Shown here one piece after another: positions 23,670 to 32,115 of a DNA stretch of 37,533 nucleotides. The stretch is from Syntrophomonadaceae bacterium. Its GTDB lineage: Bacteria; Bacillota; Dethiobacteria; DTU022. Position numbers and translations under genes: made by a program. The notes under the pieces are model-generated. The model was not told the origin of the DNA. It saw nothing but the letters and a program-made list of their open reading frames with translations, and searched no databases. Each line of letters opens with the position of its first letter. The first letter of the stretch is position 1. The stretch is from the NCBI GenBank assembly GCA_003554615.1, contig PWGX01000002.1, positions 1-37,533 of the forward strand, given 5' to 3'.

Positions 23670-23695
23670 TTAGCAAACCTCGGGAGTTTAAGCAA
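23667..23695 (-). promoter_or_regulatory. Probable promoter of the superoxide reductase gene
   Basis: On the minus strand TTGCTT (23695-23690) and TAATAT (23672-23667) are separated by 17 bases. This gives a leader of about 45 bases to the sor ATG. Confidence 0.6.
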
Positions 23696-23798
23696 GGATT
23701 TTTCAGTTAAATCGTAACGTTTCTTTCCTTTATCATATGTTATAATTAAAATCAAAGGTGTTAGTACCTCTTAATCCATTGCGGAAGGTGAGCCTAAA

Positions 23799-24218
23799 TT
23801 GTATACAGCCAGGGTTATCGAGCATTTTAAGAATCCAAGGAATGTGGGTATTATCCCCGATGCCGACGGGGTGGGAACGATCGGCGATCCGGACTGCGGC
23901 GATTTTGTCCGTATTTTTATCCAGGTCCGGGCCGATCGCCTGAAAGAAGTCAGCTTTGAAATATGCGGCTGCCCGGCGTCCATTGCCACGGCCAGTGTCC
24001 TGACCGAAATGGCAACCGGCAAATCGCTTCGCGGGGCCGTGGCAATAACCGAAGAAGATATTGTTGAAGCCCTGTCCGGGCTGCCGGAATCCAAGGTGCA
24101 TTGTTCCAACCTCGGGGTGGCTGCGCTCAGGCAGGCCATAGTCGACTACCTGCAGAAGCATAAAAAGAAAAAGGAAGAATCGAAGCATAAAGCTTACGGA
24201 AAGTACTTTGCAAAATAA
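23799..24218 (+). CDS. IscU/NifU-type iron-sulfur cluster scaffold protein
   Basis: This 139-residue protein matches the NifU N-terminal/IscU scaffold family, on which iron-sulfur clusters are assembled. The three cluster cysteines are in DPDCGD, ICGCPAS and KVHCSNLG, and the N-terminus YTARVIEHFKNPRNVG is characteristic. The C-terminus ends in a lysine-rich tail (KHKKKKEESKHK). The TTG start at 23799 follows GGAAGGTGAG. No cysteine desulfurase gene adjoins it. It is followed 31 bases later by a small zinc-ribbon/winged-helix gene, which may be functionally linked. Confidence 0.92.
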   Translation: MYTARVIEHFKNPRNVGIIPDADGVGTIGDPDCGDFVRIFIQVRADRLKEVSFEICGCPASIATASVLTEMATGKSLRGAVAITEEDIVEALSGLPESKVHCSNLGVAALRQAIVDYLQKHKKKKEESKHKAYGKYFAK

Positions 24219-24249
24219 AGGGTGCTGGATAGAAAGAGGAGGTGTTGCA

Positions 24250-24627
24250 ATGACAGTCGTATGTGCCAGATGTCAGGGTGAAGTACCTGACGAAGACGTA
24301 TATTATTACCAGGATCAGCAGGTTTGTGAGGATTGTTACATGGAAGTGCTCCAGCGGCCGAAGACCTGCGATGTGGCCGCAACCCAGATGGCTAAAAAGC
24401 ACCGCCGGGCGGCCGGCCAGACCGGTACGGAAGGCCTGCTTGATATCCAAAAGAAAATCTACAACTACATCAAGGAAAACGAAAAAGTTACCCGGCAGCA
24501 GGTCATGGAGGCTCTTGACTTATCAGAACTGGAACTGGACAAGCAGATTGCCGTGCTGAGGCACTGTGAACTGATCAAAGGCCGTAAAGAAGGAAATCAG
24601 GTTTACCTGGTTCCCTTTGACTATTAA
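24250..24627 (+). CDS. Small zinc-ribbon plus winged-helix protein
   Basis: This 125-residue protein has an N-terminal zinc-binding unit (CARCQGEV and CEDCYMEV, LIM/zinc-ribbon-like), a basic linker, and a C-terminal winged-helix domain (QQVMEALDLSELELDKQIAVL, described here by its core LDLSELELDKQ). The start at ATG 24250 is fixed by GAGGAGGTG; the ORF-track start at 24208 is inside the preceding gene. It may be a DNA-binding regulator or an accessory to the scaffold protein. I do not recognise a named family. Confidence 0.75.
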   Translation: MTVVCARCQGEVPDEDVYYYQDQQVCEDCYMEVLQRPKTCDVAATQMAKKHRRAAGQTGTEGLLDIQKKIYNYIKENEKVTRQQVMEALDLSELELDKQIAVLRHCELIKGRKEGNQVYLVPFDY

Positions 24628-25868
24628 TGACGCTGTTCCCGGTGATTTTTTCCGGCGATAATATTCCCGCTGATCCGGGCCAGCGGCAGGGTGATGGCTA
24701 TAGTAAGTATCCCCACGGTTAAAAAGGCGCTGCCCAGCCCCGGTCCCTGGGCGGCAAGCCCAAATACCAGGGCCCCCAGGGCGAACATGATATCAATTGA
24801 GTTTTCCTGCAGGCTCATAGTTGTTGCCCTCAGCTCAGGTTTGCTTAAATCGATCAGCCAGGTTGCAAAAACCAGTGAGCTCCCCTGGATTCCCAGCCCC
24901 AAAATAACGGCGCAAATAATGACCAGGGCCGGTGAGTGGTAGATGAAGGAAAAAGCGATGGCCCCGGTACTGAGAGTGACCAGGAGCGGCCAGGCCAGTT
25001 TCTGGCGGCTGAGGAGGTCCGACAACGCTCCCGCCCCCAGGCATCCGGCCACCCCGGCAATCCCCATGACAATAAAAAAGTAGGGGGCCTGGGAATTCGG
25101 TGAAGCCGATTCAATATGGACCGCAGCAAAGGACACAACAGCACTGTAGGTGAAAGAATAAAGGGCTATTCCGCCGATTACCGGATAGATCTGTTTTTCT
25201 GTGAGCGCTTTTGTGATCTGGCTCAGTGAGCTGGCAACATGACGGGCCCGGTGTGAAACGTCCGGGGTGTTAACAGCGTATAGGAGCAGGAAGGAAATAA
25301 CACAGGTTACGATGTTAATTATAAACCAGCTGTTGTAGTTAAATTCTCCGATCACAAAAAGGGCTGCCGAGGGTCCGGCCAGTAACCCCAGGTTTATAAA
25401 AATCCGTGTAGTCCCCAGGTAAGTGCCAATTTTATCTTGAGGTGCCATTTCTGCAGCCAGGGTGGAGATGCCGGGCAGGTATACTGAAAGCCCGATCGAT
25501 TGGTAAATTCTTGCCGCCAGGAGCATGGGGTAGGTTGGGCTTAGTATCAGCAAAATCGGTGTGGTGGCAAAGGCGAATACTCCTAACAGCATCAGAGGTT
25601 TAGGTCCCTGCCGGTCCATAATCGGTCCAAAGAAAAATCTTAACAGGACTGCTGTTATCGAAAAAGCCGTGTTTTGAAGCCCGGCAAGAAAGGGACTGCT
25701 GCCGATGGCCAGGCTGTAGCTCGGAAATATTGAGACCGAGGCAAACAGATTGATTACGAAAAAGAAGACTGATCCAAAAAAAAGGACCCAGTTTACCGGT
25801 CTGCTATAATAAGTTTCTGTTTGAAGGTGGTCTCTATTGATCTGCATATCCTGAATCAATCCTGTCAA
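24624..25868 (-). CDS. Major facilitator superfamily transporter
   Basis: This 414-residue protein has about 12 membrane helices. The MFS loop-2/3 motif is recognisable as GPIMDRQGPKPL and the second-half counterpart as GALSDLLSRQKLAW. No residue pattern identifies its substrate; the overall look is that of drug- or metabolite-efflux MFS proteins. The start is uncertain: TTG 25868 has AGAGG eight bases upstream, while an ATG seven codons later lacks a ribosome site. It converges on the zinc-ribbon gene, with the two ends overlapping by four bases. Confidence 0.87.
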   Translation of the reverse strand: MTGLIQDMQINRDHLQTETYYSRPVNWVLFFGSVFFFVINLFASVSIFPSYSLAIGSSPFLAGLQNTAFSITAVLLRFFFGPIMDRQGPKPLMLLGVFAFATTPILLILSPTYPMLLAARIYQSIGLSVYLPGISTLAAEMAPQDKIGTYLGTTRIFINLGLLAGPSAALFVIGEFNYNSWFIINIVTCVISFLLLYAVNTPDVSHRARHVASSLSQITKALTEKQIYPVIGGIALYSFTYSAVVSFAAVHIESASPNSQAPYFFIVMGIAGVAGCLGAGALSDLLSRQKLAWPLLVTLSTGAIAFSFIYHSPALVIICAVILGLGIQGSSLVFATWLIDLSKPELRATTMSLQENSIDIMFALGALVFGLAAQGPGLGSAFLTVGILTIAITLPLARISGNIIAGKNHREQRH

Positions 25869-25916
25869 TAGTTTTGCCTCTTTGAGGGAGGCTTTTCAGT
25901 GATCACAGTTTTGGGA

Positions 25917-26585
25917 TCAGGGTTTAATCTGTTCGGCCAGTTCCTTTGCTGTTATAGCTGCCACATCGGCCGCCACATAGTGATTGGCAGCGGCGTCAAA
26001 CAGCATTGTCGCCCAGGCTCGCCCTGAGTCGGGGTGAAGGCGATAACAGAGGCACATCGGCAGGCGGGGCAGAACCCGCCATTCAACGGCTAGGTCGCCG
26101 GGGCCGTCCAGCTCCCAGCCCCCGACAGCCAGGCATTTTTCGCGCAGTTCTTCCAGGTTGTCGCCCCAGGCTTCGGCCAGCTCGTCCCCGCAGTAACCCT
26201 GGAAGGCCTGCTGGTAAAAGAGCCCCCCGATCTCGCTCAAATTTACCCATCGCCTGGTCAGGGGATGGCCGTCGGCGCGGTCGAGATAATGCAGCCAGAG
26301 CGCTTCTTTATTTAAATCTGCCGGATTGCCTTTGCTGTCAATCACGGTTAATTTGGGCCAGGTAATGGTATAGGTTTCAAGCAGGTGGATACCGCTTAAC
26401 TTAAGCTTGCTATTTTGATCTTTTAATAGGCTTACCGCCGCCAGGGCGGCTACTTCCTGGGGGTCGCGTTTTTTCAGGCGTTCTTTGTATTCTTCACACC
26501 TGTCCTTAAGGGCTTTTTGCCGCTTTTGTTCGTTGGCTTGATTGTCGAGCGGGTGAAATTGAGCATCCCGGTTTCGTTCGTCCAT
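25917..26585 (-). CDS. DUF3786-type protein of unknown function
   Basis: This 222-residue soluble protein resembles the DUF3786 family of anaerobes. Features are an N-terminal charged helical region (KALKDRCEEYKERLKKRDP), the segment LWLHYLDRADGHPLTRRW, and the C-terminal VLPRLPMCLCYRLHPD. No known catalytic motif is visible. The ATG at 26585 follows GGCGGTGATCGG; the ORF-track TTG at 26648 is less likely. The role of the family is unknown. The gene is divergent from dapB. Confidence 0.7.
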   Translation of the reverse strand: MDERNRDAQFHPLDNQANEQKRQKALKDRCEEYKERLKKRDPQEVAALAAVSLLKDQNSKLKLSGIHLLETYTITWPKLTVIDSKGNPADLNKEALWLHYLDRADGHPLTRRWVNLSEIGGLFYQQAFQGYCGDELAEAWGDNLEELREKCLAVGGWELDGPGDLAVEWRVLPRLPMCLCYRLHPDSGRAWATMLFDAAANHYVAADVAAITAKELAEQIKP

Positions 26586-26731
26586 CCGATCACCGCCAGT
26601 CTCATTGCAACTGCGCTCATTATAGCGATAAGGGGAGTAATCAGTCAACTTTTTAAAAACCTCTCCCTTTCTCGAAAAAAAATTTAAATGATGAAGGAAT
26701 AATTAAAATTAAACAGAATAACTAACCATTT

Positions 26732-26759
26732 AACTTTAATTAAGGCGAGAACTTTAATT
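26732..26759 (+). repeat. Direct repeat upstream of dapB
   Basis: AACTTTAATT occurs at 26732-26741 and again at 26750-26759, 18 bases apart start to start. The second copy lies just before the dapB ribosome site. Tandem spacing near two helical turns could mark a regulator site, but AT-rich chance repetition is possible. Confidence 0.4.
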
Positions 26760-26781
26760 GCCAGGTGGGAGGTAATTGACA

Positions 26782-27546
26782 GTGCTTATCGGATTAACCG
26801 GTTACGGGAAAATGGGTTCGTTAATCAGGCAGAAGGCGTTGGAAAAAGGCCATGAAGTGCCTTTGATCACAGATCCTTTCAGCAATGCAGCGGAAGTCAC
26901 TGAACGCAAGCTGCCTTCTGAAGCCGTAAAGCTCGATGTTATTATCGATTTCAGCGACCCTCATGTGGTAGTAGGCAATATCAGGCAGTACTCAAAAATG
27001 AAGGTGCCCGCTGTCGTCGGGACCACCGGGTGGTACGATCATATGACTGAGGTGGCCAGGCTGGTTGAAAAAAGCGGGATCGGGCTGATCTGGTCAGCGA
27101 ACTTTTCCCTGGGTGTCAACCTGTTCTTCCATATTATAAAAAAGGCGGGCCGGATCATGAACCGCTTTCCGGAATATGATACCATGGTGCACGAATACCA
27201 TCACCGCCATAAAGCCGAGAGTCCGTCCGGCACCGCCCATATAATCGGCGACATATTAATCGATGCCCTGGATAACAAACAATCCGTTTACGCCGGCACG
27301 CTGAAGGGCAGGAAGGAAGAATCCGCTTTGCACATATCTTCAACCCGGGGCGGTTCAATCCCGGGTACCCACCGGGTTACCTTTGACAGCGTGGTTGATA
27401 CCATTACCCTTGAGCACACCACAAGAAACCGGGACGGTTTTGCCGAGGGGGCAATTATGGCTGCAGAATGGATATCAGGCCGCAAAGGCTTTTATCACAT
27501 TGATCAAATGCTGCAGTCAGTGATTGGAGGTGAAGAAAATGGATAA
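26782..27546 (+). CDS. dapB: 4-Hydroxy-tetrahydrodipicolinate reductase
   Basis: DapB reduces the DapA product with NAD(P)H in the lysine/diaminopimelate pathway. This 254-residue protein has the dinucleotide-binding GLTGYGKMG at the N-terminus, VVGTTGW, the substrate region SANFSLGVNLF, and the catalytic EYHHRHKAESPSGTA. GTG 26782 lies nine bases after GGGAGG and is preferred over the TTG at 26776. It is the first gene of a four-gene operon and overlaps dapA by eight bases. The order dapB before dapA is unusual but known. No lysine riboswitch fits into the short upstream gap. Confidence 0.95.
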   Translation: MLIGLTGYGKMGSLIRQKALEKGHEVPLITDPFSNAAEVTERKLPSEAVKLDVIIDFSDPHVVVGNIRQYSKMKVPAVVGTTGWYDHMTEVARLVEKSGIGLIWSANFSLGVNLFFHIIKKAGRIMNRFPEYDTMVHEYHHRHKAESPSGTAHIIGDILIDALDNKQSVYAGTLKGRKEESALHISSTRGGSIPGTHRVTFDSVVDTITLEHTTRNRDGFAEGAIMAAEWISGRKGFYHIDQMLQSVIGGEENG

Positions 27547-28456
27547 CATCTTCAGGGGCGTGCATACCGCTTTAATTACCCCCTTTACATTGACCGGGGC
27601 TGTTGATATAGGGGCCTTCAAACGGCTGGTCGAACACCAGATTGAAGCCGGGATTGACGGCCTGGTGCCCTGCGGCACAACCGGTGAGAGTTCAACCCTG
27701 ACCCACGACGAGCATGACCGGATCATTGCCCTTACCGTTCAATATGCCGACGGGCGGGTCCCGGTTATAGCCGGTACCGGCAGCAACTCGACAGCAGAGG
27801 CCATCCAGCTTTCTCAGCATGCCGAACAATCCGGTGCCGATGCCGTGCTACTGGTTAATCCCTATTATGTAAAACCGACCCAAAAAGGGCTCTACCTTCA
27901 TTTCAAAGCGATTGCCGAATCGATTTCTATTCCCTGTATACCCTACAACATCCAGAGCCGCACCGCCGTAAACCTCGAGAATGAAACCCTCTTTAAACTG
28001 ATGAATGAACAGGACAACATTGTCGGGGTCAAAGAAGCTTCGGGCAGTTTGGAGCAGATGAAGAATTTGATCGGCATACGCCGGGAAAATTTCCATCTCC
28101 TGTGCGGAGATGACAATATGACCGTGGATTTGATTGAAGCGGGAGGAAACGGTGTGATTTCAGTGGCGGCAAACCTGGTTCCTGCCCTGATGGAGGAAAT
28201 GGTGCACAGCGCCCTGGACGGGGATTTGAAGAAGGCGAGAGAAATTGAGCAAAAGCTGATGCCCCTTTTTAAAGCCACTTTTATTGAAACCAATCCTATC
28301 CCCATTAAAACGGCCATGGCCATGAAGGGGTGGTGCCGCGAGGAATTCAGGCTTCCAATGTGCCGGGTATCCAGCGAAGAAAACTATGCCGTGATCAGGC
28401 AGGCAGTGGAAAGCCTTGATCTCCGGCCGCAAAATAATAAGCATAAAAAGGACTGA
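27539..28456 (+). CDS. dapA: 4-Hydroxy-tetrahydrodipicolinate synthase
   Basis: DapA condenses pyruvate with aspartate semialdehyde. The 305-residue TIM-barrel protein has the pyruvate-binding PCGTTGESSTL, the conserved tyrosine region NPYYVKPTQKGL, the YNIQSRTAVNL motif, and the Schiff-base lysine in VGVKEASG. ATG 27539 follows GGAGGTG and overlaps the end of dapB, which indicates translational coupling. Other members of the aldolase family (NanA, hydroxyproline enzymes) are excluded by context. Confidence 0.96.
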   Translation: MDNIFRGVHTALITPFTLTGAVDIGAFKRLVEHQIEAGIDGLVPCGTTGESSTLTHDEHDRIIALTVQYADGRVPVIAGTGSNSTAEAIQLSQHAEQSGADAVLLVNPYYVKPTQKGLYLHFKAIAESISIPCIPYNIQSRTAVNLENETLFKLMNEQDNIVGVKEASGSLEQMKNLIGIRRENFHLLCGDDNMTVDLIEAGGNGVISVAANLVPALMEEMVHSALDGDLKKAREIEQKLMPLFKATFIETNPIPIKTAMAMKGWCREEFRLPMCRVSSEENYAVIRQAVESLDLRPQNNKHKKD

Positions 28457-28462
28457 AATGTT

Positions 28463-29692
28463 ATGGCAAAGATTAATTTGCATTACCGTAAACTTAGTGC
28501 AGGGTACCTGTTCCCTGAAATTGGTAGAAGGGTGCGTTTATTTCAACAGGAAAACCCGGATCACGAGGTTCACCGCCTTGGTATCGGCAATACTACGGAA
28601 CCCCTGACCCTCACAGTTTTAGAGGGGCTGCGTGACGGCGTGGAACGGCTGGGGGATGCAGAAACTTATACCGGTTACGGGGATGAACAGGGGGAAGAAG
28701 AGCTGCGAAATGAGCTGGCCCGCTTTTACGGGCGCCGGAATATTGTTCTTGACCCCGATGAAATTTTCATCAGCGACGGCGCCAAGCCCGATGCGGCCAA
28801 TATCCAGTCTGTTTTCAGTACTGAAAACCGGGTGGCAGTGCAGGATCCCGCCTACCCGGTCTATGTTGACACTAATGTCATTGCCGGCCGCTCCGGTCCT
28901 TTTGACCCCGATCTCGGCAACTATGCCGGTTTTGTCTACATGGTTTGCAGCCGGGACAATAATTTCATTCCCGATCCGCCCCAGGAACATGTAGACCTGA
29001 TCTACCTCTGCAGCCCCAACAATCCTACCGGGGCGGTGGCTTCCCGCGAAGAACTGAAAAGGTTTGTTGATTACGCCCGCGAAAATAAGGCCGTCCTGGT
29101 CTATGATGCCGCTTACGCCGAATTTATTTCCGACCCGGACTTGCCACGCTCGATCTATGAAGTAGATGGTGCAAAGGAGTGCGCCATTGAAATCAACAGT
29201 TTTTCCAAACTGGCCGGCTTTACGGGAGTACGCCTGGGCTGGTCGGTCGTGCCAAAAGCGCTCGTTGTTGAAGACAGTGAACCGGGTGAGGTCCACCGGC
29301 TCTGGTTCCGCCGGCAAACTACTTTTTTTAACGGGGCCTCCAATATAGCCCAGCGCGGCGGGATGGCCGTATTGTCCGAGCAGGGCTTAAAAGAGTGCGC
29401 AGGTTTAATAAATTATTACATGGAAAATGCCCGGATCATCGGCGATGGATTGCAGGCCCTCGGGCTGGAATATTACGGCGGGGTCAACGCGCCCTATTTG
29501 TGGTTAAAAACCCCCGTAAACCTTTCATCATGGGATTTCTTTGATAAACTGCTCAATGAGGCCCAGGTAGTGGGCACGCCCGGCTCAGGCTTTGGACCAT
29601 CCGGAGAAGGTTATTTCAGGTTGAGCGCTTTCGGGCACCGGGAAGACATAGAAGAAGCGGTTCAAAGCATGAAAAGCAGGCTCAAGTTATGA
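28463..29692 (+). CDS. dapL: LL-diaminopimelate aminotransferase
   Basis: DapL converts tetrahydrodipicolinate directly to LL-diaminopimelate, bypassing the succinyl/acetyl route. The 409-residue PLP enzyme has the DapL-type N-terminus (LSAGYLFPEIGRR, HRLGIGNTTEPL), the aminotransferase motif SPNNPTGAV, the conserved YDAAYAEF, and the PLP lysine in NSFSKLAGFTGVRLGW. It starts six bases after dapA. The succinylase/acetylase genes (dapD, dapE) are absent, in agreement. The pathway still needs an epimerase (dapF), aspartokinase and asd, which must lie elsewhere. Confidence 0.95.
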   Translation: MAKINLHYRKLSAGYLFPEIGRRVRLFQQENPDHEVHRLGIGNTTEPLTLTVLEGLRDGVERLGDAETYTGYGDEQGEEELRNELARFYGRRNIVLDPDEIFISDGAKPDAANIQSVFSTENRVAVQDPAYPVYVDTNVIAGRSGPFDPDLGNYAGFVYMVCSRDNNFIPDPPQEHVDLIYLCSPNNPTGAVASREELKRFVDYARENKAVLVYDAAYAEFISDPDLPRSIYEVDGAKECAIEINSFSKLAGFTGVRLGWSVVPKALVVEDSEPGEVHRLWFRRQTTFFNGASNIAQRGGMAVLSEQGLKECAGLINYYMENARIIGDGLQALGLEYYGGVNAPYLWLKTPVNLSSWDFFDKLLNEAQVVGTPGSGFGPSGEGYFRLSAFGHREDIEEAVQSMKSRLKL

Positions 29693-29729
29693 TCTGCTGT
29701 AGATAATTCCCTATTTTATGGAGGTTGCG

Positions 29730-30992
29730 ATGAGTGAAAAAAAGATTCCTGTGACCAAAGAGGACCTGGAAAATATAGCGCTGGAACATCCCACTCCTTT
29801 TTATCTTTATGATGAAAAGGCGATCCGGGAGAATGTGCGCAATTTTTACAAGGCTTTTTCCTGGGCTCCCGGCTTTAAAAACTATTTTGCAGTAAAGGCC
29901 TGCCCAAACCCGGCCGTCCTGCAAATGCTAAAAGAAGAAGGCTGCGGGGTCGACTGCAGTTCCCTGCCTGAACTTTTAATGTCGGAAAAGGTCGGCTTCA
30001 AAGGTGAAGAAATTATGTTTACATCCAATGACACGCCGCCCGAAGAGTTTGCTGAAGCCGCCAGGCTCGGGGCTGTTATCAACCTTGATGACATAAGCCA
30101 TGTCAACACCCTGGAGCAAAGCGCCGGAATCCAGGAAATGGTGTCATTTCGTTATAACCCGGGCGATCTACGCAGCGGTAATGTTTTAATCGGCGATCCC
30201 CAGGAAGCGAAGTACGGGGTGCCCCGCGATAAAATTATAGAAGCGTACCGACTGGCCGGGGAGAAAGGAGCCAGGCGGTTTGGCCTCCATACCATGGTTG
30301 CTTCCAATGAGCTGGAAGACAGCTACTTTGTTGAAACCGCCTGCATGCTTTTTGAACTGGCCGTAAACATCTACAGGGAAACGGGTATCAATGTCGAATT
30401 AATAAATTTGGGTGGAGGGATCGGTATTCCCTACCGGCCCGAGGATAAACCGGTTGATCTGAATTGGGTGTCCAAAGAAATGAAAGAGCTGTATAATCGG
30501 TTTATAGTCAAAGAAGGCCTTGACCCGGTCAATATAGTATTTGAGTGCGGGCGGATGATTACCGGGCCGTACGGTTACCTGGTCAGCAGGGTGCGGCATG
30601 TGACCCATAAATATAAAGATTATGTGGGTTTGGATGCCTGTATGGCCAACCTGATGCGTCCCGGGATATACGGGGCGTATCACCATATCACTGTCCCCGG
30701 CAAGGAACATTTGTCCCGGGATTACTATTACGATGTTACCGGTTCGCTATGTGAAAATATCGACAAGTTTGCTGTTGACCGGCCCCTGCCGGAAATTGAA
30801 CCGGGGGACCTGCTGGTAATGCATGATGCCGGGGCGCATGGTTATGCGATGGGCTTTAACTACAATGGGAAACTGCGCTCAGCGGAACTGCTGCTTAAAG
30901 AAGACCGCTCTGCACAGTTGATCCGCCGGGCGGAAACCATCGACGATTATTTTACTACTCTCCGTTTTTCGGGCGCGCCGGTGAGCCTGTAA
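29730..30992 (+). CDS. lysA: Diaminopimelate decarboxylase
   Basis: LysA makes lysine from meso-diaminopimelate with PLP. The 420-residue protein has the PLP lysine in YFAVKACPNP, the glycine-rich phosphate loop INLGGGIGIPY, the FECGRMITGPYG segment, and the active-site cysteine in GSLCENIDKFA, a variant of the more usual CESSD form. ATG 29730 has TGGAGG upstream; the ORF-track start at 29718 overlaps that site. It closes the dap operon. Related decarboxylases for ornithine or carboxynorspermidine have the same fold, but context favours lysine synthesis. Confidence 0.92.
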   Translation: MSEKKIPVTKEDLENIALEHPTPFYLYDEKAIRENVRNFYKAFSWAPGFKNYFAVKACPNPAVLQMLKEEGCGVDCSSLPELLMSEKVGFKGEEIMFTSNDTPPEEFAEAARLGAVINLDDISHVNTLEQSAGIQEMVSFRYNPGDLRSGNVLIGDPQEAKYGVPRDKIIEAYRLAGEKGARRFGLHTMVASNELEDSYFVETACMLFELAVNIYRETGINVELINLGGGIGIPYRPEDKPVDLNWVSKEMKELYNRFIVKEGLDPVNIVFECGRMITGPYGYLVSRVRHVTHKYKDYVGLDACMANLMRPGIYGAYHHITVPGKEHLSRDYYYDVTGSLCENIDKFAVDRPLPEIEPGDLLVMHDAGAHGYAMGFNYNGKLRSAELLLKEDRSAQLIRRAETIDDYFTTLRFSGAPVSL

Positions 30993-31062
30993 AAAATGGC
31001 TGCTTGAGGTTACTCGCTGGATGCAAGATACAGATAATCATTTTGAAAGGAGAGTGTTTCCT

Positions 31063-31836
31063 GTGATCAGAAGCGATGTCAGGGCTTACATCAACATCGG
31101 GGCTCTGGTTGTGGTTTTGGTGGTAAATATCCTGTCCAATGCCCTGCCGTTTAATAATATGACCCAGGAACAACTATCAGCAGAATACCCGATCCTGCTT
31201 ACCCCGGCCCCCTACGTTTTTTCGATCTGGGGCCTGATCTATCTGGGCCTGATTGCTTTTACCGTATACCAGGCTTTGCCCGGGTACCGGGAAAACCCGT
31301 CGGTTAAAGCGGTCGGCATATTGTTTGCCGTGAGCTCCGTTTTTAACGTGCTCTGGCTTTTCCTCTGGCACTACCAGCATGTGGGGTGGTCCTTTATCAT
31401 CATTATCCTGCTTCTTGCCACCCTGGTTGTGATTTACATGCGCCTGGGTGCGGTTACTGCGGAAAGAAATATTTACGACCGGGTCCTGGTCAAGTTTCCC
31501 TTCAGCCTTTACCTGGGCTGGCTGTCGGCGGCCACTCTAGTTAACTTTAACGTGTGGCTTTATAATATTGGTTGGCTTGGAACCGGTGCGGGCGGGGTTT
31601 TTTTCACTATCCTGATGATCATCATTGCCGCTCTCCTGGCCCTGGCCGTTTTTTACCTGCGCCAGGACTACATTTACTCCGCCGTCTTTGTCTGGGCCCT
31701 GGCCGGGATCGGGGTGCGCCACGGCTCCGACATCATTATCCTGACCATTGTAGCCTGGCTGGCTGCCGCAGCGGTGCTGTTCTTCCTGGGTTGGATCACC
31801 GCTCGCCAGGGAGGCTTGCCTCTCGGGTCAAGGTAA
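31063..31836 (+). CDS. TspO/MBR-related membrane protein
   Basis: This 257-residue membrane protein has about eight hydrophobic segments. The first half has features of the tryptophan-rich sensory protein family, notably PAPYVFSIWGLIYLGL and FNVLWLFLWH, but it is longer than the 150-residue TspO core. The GTG at 31063 is preferred because AAAGGAGAG lies about ten bases upstream; ATG 31021 is the alternative. TspO proteins bind porphyrins and lipids; the function of these long homologues in Firmicutes is unknown. It is followed by a strong terminator and has no clear link to the dap operon. Confidence 0.78.
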   Translation: MIRSDVRAYINIGALVVVLVVNILSNALPFNNMTQEQLSAEYPILLTPAPYVFSIWGLIYLGLIAFTVYQALPGYRENPSVKAVGILFAVSSVFNVLWLFLWHYQHVGWSFIIIILLLATLVVIYMRLGAVTAERNIYDRVLVKFPFSLYLGWLSAATLVNFNVWLYNIGWLGTGAGGVFFTILMIIIAALLALAVFYLRQDYIYSAVFVWALAGIGVRHGSDIIILTIVAWLAAAAVLFFLGWITARQGGLPLGSR

Positions 31837-31888
31837 CTTGCTGGTTATAAAAAAGCTGGATGTAAATAAAATGTGTTGTTCTAAAATG

Positions 31889-31931
31889 AAGAGCTGTAAG
31901 ACGGTTTGATTTTCGTATTACAGCTCTTTTC
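31889..31931 (+). terminator. Intrinsic terminator after the TspO-related gene
   Basis: AAGAGCTGTAA (31889-31899) and TTACAGCTCTT (31918-31928) form a perfect 11-base stem followed by TTTC. ACG/CGT next to the loop can extend it with one mismatch. It closes the transcript that includes the TspO-related gene, perhaps together with the dap genes. Confidence 0.8.
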
Positions 31932-31972
31932 ATATCCGGACCAGATTATGTTACACTTCCCCTATAATTTCC

Positions 31973-32002
31973 TTGACAATTAGATCTTTTTGCTTTTAGA
32001 TA
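31973..32002 (+). promoter_or_regulatory. Candidate promoter for the N-formylglutamate amidohydrolase-like gene
   Basis: TTGACA at 31973-31978 and TAGATA at 31997-32002 are spaced by 18 bases. This would give a leader of about 105 bases. I see no riboswitch-like structure in the leader. Confidence 0.5.
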
Positions 32003-32115
32003 GGGTTATTATTATGACAGGCAGGGCGAATAATGACCAAATGAATGTATTCACCGGGGAGATCTCTTGCAGAAGAATTTGCTCCTGGCCCAATTGTTGC
32101 TGGAGGATTGAAAAC

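Noticed and set aside
26649-26775. Lysine riboswitch upstream of dapB
   Set aside because: The gap is only 127 bases and AT-rich, with none of the conserved L-box helices; an L-box needs about 170 bases.
28619-29317. 232-residue minus-strand ORF
   Set aside because: It lies wholly antisense to dapL, which has clear conserved motifs on the plus strand.
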